A stretch of DNA of 64,000 bases from contig NC_136003.1 of NCBI RefSeq assembly GCF_048128805.1, positions 27,434,885 to 27,498,884 on the forward strand, written 5' to 3'. Below are positions 41,041 to 64,000 of this stretch, in pieces. This stretch comes from Centroberyx gerrardi (Eukaryota > Chordata > Actinopteri > Beryciformes > Berycidae). The notes under the pieces are model-generated. The model made no database searches. It was not told where the DNA came from and saw only the letters and a program-made list of their open reading frames with translations. Position numbers and translations under genes: made by a program. Within the stretch, counting starts at the first letter, position 1; each line of letters opens with the position of its first letter.

Positions 41041-41548
41041 TTAGGAGACAGCGGAGTGTGGCCTCTCAGGCCACAAAACCCTGGCGCCCGGAAGTGGTGC
41101 CACGGGCGTGGTCTTGGTGTTGGCTGCATCTTCAAACGTTCCCTCTGTGCGGTGTTGGAGCTCTCTTGCAGTGGCTGGCGTGGACCCAGGTGTGTCTTCC
41201 CCGGAAACCTTCACTGCTGACGCGGTGGTGAGTAGATCCTGGACCGGGCCTATCCACCTGGGGGCCTTCCAACCCTTCCTCCTGGAGTCTTTCACCATGA
41301 CCCAATCGCCTGGATTCAGGTTATGCAACTTCCCCTTCACCTCTCTGGGCAGGGCGTCTTTCACCTGTCTGTGGATATTCATTGCACAGAGGACAAGTTT
41401 GCACAATAACGCAACATCTCATCATCACATTCCTCTGTTGTGGGGAGCTGTCTTTTCTGGTGGCCAATCCCCGTATTCATAGGTCTGCCAAAAAGAACCT
41501 CAAATGGACTCAGGCCAGTTCTTTTCCTGATTCTTGCTCATCTGTGCA
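41041..41548 (-). pseudogene. Retroviral pol fragment: integrase C-terminal part
   Basis: On the - strand the first part (about 41540-41380) reads as the conserved end of the integrase core (SPFE..FGRP signature). A different frame from about 41406 to 41041 then reads the C-terminal DNA-binding domain, recognisable by PGDWVMVKDSRRKGW and the following W-G-P..-L-T-T..AVKV pattern, closest in style to gamma/epsilon-like retroviruses. A frameshift near 41375-41400 separates the two pieces, and everything upstream in pol is deleted. Not functional. Confidence 0.8.
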
Positions 41549-42619
41549 TGAATAGTGGGATAGTATAATTTCCACTACAGTCTCTTCGTCCTCGGAGGGA
41601 AACGGAGCTTTGGCGAGGATGTAAACGAAGAGGGTTTTTTTTTATTGAGCCTGAACGCACAGCTGCTGTCAACAGAGAAACATTTGGCATCTTGCAACCA
41701 ACTGGGAAGTTTAAAGTGCTTTGGCAGGCCTGGCTGTGACAGAAGATGCGGGATTTGAGGAGAATAGGTGGATCGGGATTGAAACCGACAGACCGAAACC
41801 AACGGAGACTGAATACTGCCAGGAATCTTACACATTTAAAAAGATGCAATTAGTCCTTTCGAGTATTTTGAATTAGCTGCTCTGGGGGGAGCCATGCACT
41901 CGCACATCTAACAGTACATAAAACACAATAAAATAGTTACAAATAGGCAAACAATGAATGTGAAACACCTTGACATGTCTATCCACCTTTCCTATAGTGT
42001 TTTATTAACAGGTGCAAATCTAATACATTGTTTTCAAGGGTTTTAGAAATCCCTAATGACAATATTTATCACCTGCCTGCCTGCCATAACGCACTGTACA
42101 AATCTCCTATTCTATCTGACTGTATCCGTTAGAGTATTGGTTATAAATCGCTGTTGTGCTGTGAAAACCATGTTACCAATTTTGTTGATTTTCACATTTT
42201 CACCTCAGCTGAAGGATTACATGCTCCTCAGAGGGTTGAGGAAATTCCCCAACCTCTTGGGCCCTCATATGAAACCAAAAGAAAATCCACAGGATAAAGT
42301 CAAAAAATGCATTGCGATCAAGCTAAAACAAGGCTGTTTTTTCTCAGTTCCTGAAAAGTTGCCATTTTGGAGATACAGGGTTTTCTCCTGACAGACCAGG
42401 ATGCATTAGCAGGCCAGTAAAATGAAGGTCTTACCATGCTGCCACACTGTTGCGCTCAAGTTGTCCCAGAAGAAATCAAAACGCCAAAGAAGCAGAGAGG
42501 TGTCCGTTAAGCAGCCAGCGGACTGAAGGGGACAAGGCTTCTTCAGAATGAAAAGCAGAAACCTATAACACTTATGGGATCTCATTACTGTCCAAAATGA
42601 TCCAAAGCCGGCATGGGTC

Positions 42620-44483
42620 ACAGCTAAGGACACAGAAGGAATGGAGACACACTGGAGATCCAACAGCTTTCTTTTTTTTTTTCATATGTAAAAAAATAAG
42701 AGGCCTGGAAGAGAGACACGCCTCGGTTTTAATCGGAGCAAGACATTTTCTATGAGTCTTTGTTGAGTGTGGAACAGATGGGAGCGTCCGGCGGCTCTCG
42801 CTCCACAAAAGCCCGCACTGTCCGGCCGAGCCGCCGTGCAGCGGGACGCAACAAGGACTTTTCTGTCTCCGCCAGCTTGTCCTTTCCTGGTAAATCAAAT
42901 TGACCCTACATATAGTGCGTGTCAGTCTCGTCGCACTCGATTCAAACAGATGAGGGCCGTCTCTCTGAGGAGCAGGCGGGCTGTCTGGCAGCTGGGACAG
43001 GCATCCAAATAAAAGAGGGATGAGGAGGGAAGTTTTTAAGCCTGAAGAGAGCAGGCATTTCAGAACAGCATCACAGTGTTCAGATGGATTTCCCTACTGC
43101 TTTTACAATGGTATATACATTTTACTATGAAGTTGTGGCCCAACGCAGGAAATCAGATTGGGTCACAACTAACCTTCTTCTTAAATTACAGTAATAATCT
43201 GGAATTAATCCATAGAGTCTTTTATATATGTGGGATCCCATGTAATGTAAAGGGTTAAAATCCAGACCCATATTATACATGGATGGTCCTTTGAATGATG
43301 TCACGTCAAGTCAATTTTATTGTCCCAGATGGGCGGTTTGTGCTGCAGCAAGTATAAAAACACATATCACAACATATAGTATCACATAGAAACACTAATT
43401 TAATGAATGATGTTTGCATTCTTTGGCAATCTATGTCTGTGTTTGTATTTATTTAGTGACTGTAGATGGTTTTGTGAAACAACTTTATATGTCAATTTTT
43501 TAGATAGTTGGATTTTTTGATTATTGGATTATTTATGACAATTCTTCTATTGAATGTTTATATTTATGCGCCCAATTTTGATGTACAACAATATATTGTT
43601 GTGTATGGGAGACATTCCAGAGTGAGACTGGCTTAGTGTTCATCCTCTTCCCCCTTCACCCCTTTAATGAAATCAGTGCTGTCAGCTGAGCGCAGGGGAG
43701 GAGAGATGCTTCAACTAAATATATAGTGGATTGGTTGTCGTTTCCATAATTTCCATTGTTCTCTATATTCCTACGCACCACCTGCACAATTGGATGCGCG
43801 AGTTATCCTGTTTTTCGATACTTGATGGTCTAAAATAAACTGAAAACCTCATCCTACTTGTATATTAGGCTATGTCTTGACCCATGTGAAACTTGAAACC
43901 TTATTGGGACAATCTTGTTGAAAACGTACAATAGAAAAAGGTTTAGTTCAGACCTCAACAAACTGAAAACAGATATTTCATGATATTCTATGATACCAGA
44001 ACGTTTTTCCATCCACTCACCCAAGAATTCAGGAAAGTCTTTTATTCATAATTGAACATTTGTACACTGTTTTTCTTTGTTGCTCACATAAATATTCTTT
44101 GGCTTTTATTGTATCAGTAAGGGAAATGAAATGAACATTACTTAATTAACCTTCTTATCTCACTGGCAACATGTCATAGTCACAAATGCAAATTCAGGAA
44201 TTGCCTTTTTGTTTCCCTTTGTTTTGTATTGTCTTCATTGTTCTTTTTTTTATGGTGCGAATAAAGAAAAACCTAAAAACCTAAACAGCTGGTGGGGGGC
44301 AACTTTCCAGTCACCAGCCCTCTTCTGTAACCTGGAAACCTCCTTTGTTACCTACAGATGACAAACCTTTGATGTGATGCTGGAGGAAAAGGCCTTAAAA
44401 AGCTCTTCATGTTGGACACGGATACATACCTCTGGAATATATCCATATATATCCATGGACTGCATTTATTACTTGCATTTATT
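42620..44483. repeat. Direct tandem duplication, left unit (A)
   Basis: Begins ACAGCTAAGGACACAGAAGG and runs to TTACTTGCATTTATT, where the second unit starts at once. The match to the right unit covers nearly the whole length, with scattered substitutions and indels after about 43130. The first 0.4 kb (42660-43120) is GC-rich and almost unchanged between copies. The 81-codon + strand opening at 42767-43012 is identical in amino acids in both copies but resembles no protein I know. A LINE-tail-like TCAATTTTATTGTCCCAGATG lies near 43315. Confidence 0.9.
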
Positions 44484-46415
44484 ACAGCTAAGGACACAGA
44501 AGGAATGGAGACACACTGGAGATCTTTCAACCCAACAGCTTTCTTTTTTTTTCATATGTAAAAAATAAGAGGCCTGGAAGAGAGACACGCCTCGGTTTTA
44601 ATCGGAGCAAGACATTTTCTATGAGTCTTTGTTGAGTGTGGAACAGATGGGAGCGTCCGGCGGCTCTCGCTCCACAAAAGCCCGCACTGTCCGGCCGAGC
44701 CGCCGTGCAGCGGGACGCAACAAGGACTTTTCTGTCTCCGCCAGCTTGTCCTTTTCTAGTAAATCAAATTGACCCTACATATAGTGCGTGTCAGTCTCGT
44801 CGCACTCGATTCAAACAGATGAGGGCCGTCTCTCTGAGGAGCAGGCGGGCTGTCTGGCAGCTGGGACAGGCATCCAAATAAAAGAGGGATGAGGAGGGAA
44901 GTTTTTAAGCCTGAAGAGTGCAGGCATTTCAGAACAGCATCACAGTGTTCAGATGGATTTCCCTACTGGTTTTACAATGGTATATACATTTTACTATGAA
45001 GTTGTGGCCCAACGCAGGAAATCAGATTGGGTCACAACTAACAAAATCACAACTAACCTTCTTCTTAAATTAATAATCCGTAAGATAATTAATCCATAGA
45101 GTCTTTTATATATGTGGGATCCCATGTAATGTAAAGGGTTAAAATCCAGATCCATATTATACATGGATGGTCCTTTGAATGATGTCATGTCAAGTCAATT
45201 TTATTGTCCCAGATGGGCTGTTTGTGCTGCAGCAAGTATAAAAACACATATCACAACATATAGTATCACATAGAAACACTGATGAAATTCATTTTCTGAA
45301 TGATGTTTTCATTCTTTGGCAATCTATGTCTGTGTTTGTATTTATTTAGTGATTGTAGATGGTTTTAAAAAACAAATTTATATAACAAACTTTTAGTTGT
45401 GTATGGGAGACATTCCAGAGTGAGACTGGCTTGGCCTTCATCCTCTTCCCCCTTCACCCCTTTAATGAAATCAGTGCTGTCAGCTGAGTGCAGGGGAGGA
45501 GAGATGCTTCAGCTATATACAGTATATGTGGATTCGTTGTAATTTCAAAAATTTCCGGGAATTTCTCTATATTCCTACACACCTGCACAAAGAACATTTT
45601 GGATGTGCGAGTGATCCTGTTTTTCTATGCAGTACTTGATGGTCTAAAATACTGTGAAAACCTCAACCTACTTGTATGTTATGTCTTGACCCATGTGAAA
45701 CTTGAAACCTTACTGGGACAATACGTTGAAAACGTACAATAGAAAAAGGTTTAGTTCAGACCTCAACAAACTGAAAACAGATATTTCATGATATTTTATG
45801 ATACCAGAACGTTTTTCCATCCACTCACCCAAGAATTCAGGAAAGTATTTTATTCATAATTGAACATTTGTACACTGTTTTTCTTTGTTGCTCACAGAAA
45901 TGTTCTTTGGCTTTTATTATATCAGTAAGGGAAATGAAATGAACATTACTTAATTAACCTTCTTATCTCACTGGCAACATGTCATAGTCACAAATGCAAA
46001 TTCAGGAATAAAAAAAATAAATCCTTTTATTGTATTTGAAAAAGAAGCCAAACCATTTGCTGTATAAAATCATTTTGACCTCCACTAACAGAAAAAAACA
46101 TCAATTTGTGTGTATTTTTTTCAAACCTTTTCAAACCTCTTCGGCACATGCCTTTTTGTTTCTCTTTGTTTTGTATTGTCTTCATTGTTCTTTTTTTTAT
46201 GGTGCGAATAAAGAAAAACCTAAAAACCTAAACAGCTGGTGGGGGGGCAACTTTCCAGTCACCAGCCCTCTTCTGTAACCTGGAAACCCCCTTCGTTACC
46301 TACACATGACAAACCTTTGATGTGATGCTGGAGGAAAAGGCCTTAAAAAGCTCTTCATGTTGGACACGGATACTACATACCTCTGGAATATATCTATATC
46401 TGCATTTATTACTTG
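44484..46415. repeat. Direct tandem duplication, right unit (B)
   Basis: Second copy of the unit starting at 42620. Compared with unit A it has an extra stretch of about 130 bases near 46005-46145 and lacks about 80 bases in the part matching 43490-43600. The GC-rich core 44530-44980 differs from A at only a handful of positions. After 46415 the sequence continues into a LINE-tail-like segment. Confidence 0.9.
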
Positions 46416-46429
46416 ACACGTACTGACTT

Positions 46430-46520
46430 CCTTGGCATTGTCTGCCAATTGCTGCTGTGGCGCCTGAATTTCCCCCAGGGGATTAATAAAGTGCAATCTT
46501 ATCTTATCTTATCTTATCTT
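46430..46520 (+). repeat. Non-LTR retrotransposon 3' tail with (CTTAT)n
   Basis: GCTGCTGTGGCGCCTGAATTTCCCCCAGGGGATTAATAAAGTGCAAT is followed by CTTAT repeats. The GAATTTCCCC..GGGATNAATAAAGT motif ending in a short tandem repeat is the usual 3' end of fish LINEs. A related copy on the opposite strand starts at about 35324. Confidence 0.65.
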
Positions 46521-47600
46521 AGGCTCCTTGGTGTTGCCTGGTTTGATAAACACTTTGGAAGGACGTGCATGGTGATACAATGAAGTTCAAAGAGTCCGTC
46601 TGATGCATCAAGACGTTTGTTGTCCATCAGATATCAAATGTGCAATCAAAGTGAAACCTAACCCCTGCTGGCAAAGCCACTCTGATGCTGCGTTCAAATC
46701 CCGTCCCGTCCCGTCCCTCACCTTGCTGTGACATTACACTTAAAAAACTTGATAACCTTCAGCAAAAGCTGTGTCCAAAACACGAGCCAGAAACAATAGA
46801 CAGACAAAAGACTCACAGATGAATAACAATACAGTTCTCATAATGCACTGTGCTGTTTGGACTGGACGGTCGCCACGCTCTCATTGTTAAAACAACTGTA
46901 TCCCACTCAGGCTTTGATGGCCCGTATTTCCGTCCCAGCTGCCTGCAATAATCCTTTAAAAAGAATATAATAAATCCTCTTCAAATCCCCTTTTAAAGGT
47001 TGTCTGCCTGTTCGTGTCCGGACACTAATCACACTAGTTATCTATATCCACCAAAATAGCAGTTGTAAGACATCCAAAACATGTTGGGTAATTAAGAGGA
47101 ATATTTAGCCTATAGTTCTATAGAGATATGCAGGGCTGTATGAACTGTTGTCTTTGGTGGGATCTTATAGATGTTGTTTAAATAACCTGTGGCATCGTGT
47201 CAGTTCTGTTAATAGCAATACAGTGGAGGTTGATCTTTTTTAATTTGCAGGATGTGCATGGAAATACATATTGAAGCTGGTTAATTTGCTTGCTACTGTA
47301 AATAGAGCTATGGGAATGACGGAAATCACAACGCACTTTTCTTTGTAATACTGTGTGGAAGTATAAACAGATATGTAAACACATATTTTAGGGGGGCATG
47401 ACATGAATGTTTAGGATTTTATATAATTGAATACAAGGTGAGATTTTCTCCAAGAATGCAGATTACAAACTGATTTATTGTTCAGGAATATATGGAGAAA
47501 AAAAAACACGAATTACATTGGAAATTGCAGTGGTCAATATCGCTGGTAGAGTCGGTTCTACTATCAGGCACTGTGTACTTTGTATATATTGTTTATTGAT
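46521..47600. other. Upstream flank of myh, no gene recognised
   Basis: Single-copy-looking sequence with (CCCGT)n-like CCCGTCCCGTCCCGTCCC at about 46700 and no convincing exon on either strand. Confidence 0.4.
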
Positions 47601-47609
47601 CATCCTTCT

Positions 47610-47797
47610 CACCTGTTGCCCATTCATAAATGTGTCACACAATCCCATCTGCTAGAAAGTTTAAATAAATAAATAAATTAACAGAATTTTAGTGTAGAAT
47701 CCTTTTCTACTCTCTTCTTTACATATATAATGCAGTGTTGCTATGCGCTCCATTGACTTCAAATGTGACATTTTATGGCGTCAAACGCTAAATATAA
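47610..47797 (+). promoter_or_regulatory. MEF2-type site and E-boxes upstream of myh
   Basis: CTAAATATAA at 47788-47797 fits the MEF2 consensus YTAWWWWTAR and lies about 120 bases before the TATA box. CACCTG at 47610-47615 and CATCTG near 47647 are E-boxes suited to MyoD-family factors. The cluster fits a muscle promoter. Each site alone is weak evidence. Confidence 0.45.
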
Positions 47798-47913
47798 CTC
47801 TACTGCACCTTCTGCTTAATGAACTTATCCATGATGAGCAACAGGTTCGTGTAACTCAACCAGTACATGCCCATGTAAAGAAGGAAGGCTTCGCACCAAG
47901 GACAATGGTGTGA

Positions 47914-47968
47914 TATAAAAAGGGCCGCTGCAACTGGCAATGTTTACTGTCCCAGCATAATCAACAAG
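47914..47968 (+). promoter_or_regulatory. myh: myh TATA box and non-coding first exon
   Basis: TATAAAA at 47914-47920 is followed about 25-30 bases on by a short leader ending AACAAG|GTAAGT (47968). A second untranslated piece begins after the TTTGACTCAG acceptor at 48235, nine bases before the ATG at 48244. A tiny non-coding first exon followed by an intron before the start codon is the usual layout of sarcomeric MYH genes. The transcription start near 47945 is inferred from TATA spacing. Confidence 0.7.
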
Positions 47969-48243
47969 GTAAGTCCACGACCCATCAGTGAATGGTAACA
48001 GTTGTGTTTTTTTGTTTTTTATGTCTTGGTACAGGATGAGACATTGTGTATTTGCAACTTTTGACCAACTGCTCTCACAGGTTTTTGTGGATGGTTCAAA
48101 CTTCTGACCACTTTTGCTATTCCAATATTTAGAGGTGCAACAAACAGGTGAGTTTAAAGACATGCTGCATCACATTTCAAACAACATCCAAGGAGCTGAG
48201 GAGACGCTGAAGGTGTTTTCTCTCTTTGACTCAGGAAGAGAAG

Positions 48244-63698
<15,455 letters not shown>

Positions 63699-64000
63699 GT
63701 AATGCATCGTAATGAAAAACCACAAAGAATCCCTCTGGATTTTGTGTAAATACATGTCTGGGGTGTTATTTGTAAAACTGGCAGGATTAGCATGATGTTA
63801 TGAGGCTGAGAGTTTTTTTCTAATTCAGGATTACAACATGGATTGCAAGATCAGTTTTGCTGTTTCCATTTTCCTCGTTCGTCATTTTTTCTGCCACCTT
63901 TCCATTTTATCTTTTGAAATTTGTGAAGGTGATTCATGATAGTGTAAAAATACCCCCTGCTCCTCTGTTGTTTTAGTCAGAAAGAATATTACCACTTTCT

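Larger units (their letters stand above)
39428..41579 (-). mobile_element. Internally deleted endogenous retrovirus (provirus remnant)
   Basis: The element is bounded by a 5-bp target duplication GTCTC (39423-39427 and 41580-41584). It has short inverted ends (- strand TGTAGTGG...CCACCACA). The 3' LTR is 39428-39802, immediately preceded on the - strand by a polypurine tract (complement of 39803-39814). It holds a TATA box near 39566. The 5' LTR is reduced to 31 bases (41549-41579) that equal the first 31 bases of the 3' LTR. Between them lie only the end of pol and the end of env, so gag and most of pol have been lost. Gene order and LTR layout are typical of vertebrate retroviruses. It is defective: large deletion, frameshift and an internal insertion. 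Confidence 0.88.

Noticed and set aside
63949..64000. Last myosin exon at the window edge after TTGTTTTAG
   Set aside because: The sequence after it does not read as the expected rod segment in any frame.

Overview
This is a vertebrate nuclear window, almost certainly from a teleost fish. The genes are split into small exons with GT..AG introns. The introns carry fish-style short DNA transposons, 3' ends of non-LTR retrotransposons, long CA/GT, GA and GACA/GATA arrays and one endogenous-retrovirus remnant. The gene order recoverin - gas7 - fast-type sarcomeric myosin heavy chain matches the human 17p13.1 neighbourhood (RCVRN, GAS7, MYH13 and the skeletal MYH cluster). The species cannot be named from the sequence alone.

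Layout. (1) 2316-3633, + strand: complete rcvrn (recoverin), three coding exons, 203 aa, a photoreceptor calcium sensor. (2) 8354-36588, - strand: gas7 (growth arrest-specific 7), an F-BAR membrane-bending protein, 3' end facing rcvrn. I place all F-BAR exons, the last exon and the WW-domain exon. Two alternative 5' exons can be proposed (27585-27713, and a CpG-island exon at 29106-29123). The SH3 exon and the exon completing the WW domain were not found. (3) 36.6-47.9 kb: gene-poor spacer with an internally deleted provirus (39428-41579) that itself holds a nested solo LTR (39990-40525), and a 1.9-kb direct tandem duplication (42620-44483 / 44484-46415) with an unusually well preserved 0.4-kb core. 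(4) 47914 to the right edge, + strand: a class II sarcomeric myosin heavy chain gene with TATA box, a non-coding first exon and 35 coding exons (1,820 codons). About the last 115 residues lie beyond the window.

The three genes form no pathway; they are linked by ancient synteny. rcvrn and gas7 converge, and gas7 and myh diverge, so the ~11-kb spacer at 36.6-47.9 kb must hold the muscle promoter and probably the missing 5' gas7 exons.

I see no tRNA, rRNA, CRISPR or bacterial-type feature. I did not find a convincing new gene system. The most unusual items are the nested retroviral structure, the tandem duplication with a conserved core, the candidate extra gas7 promoters, an embedded CTCF-type motif, and several transposons lying very close to myosin or gas7 splice sites.
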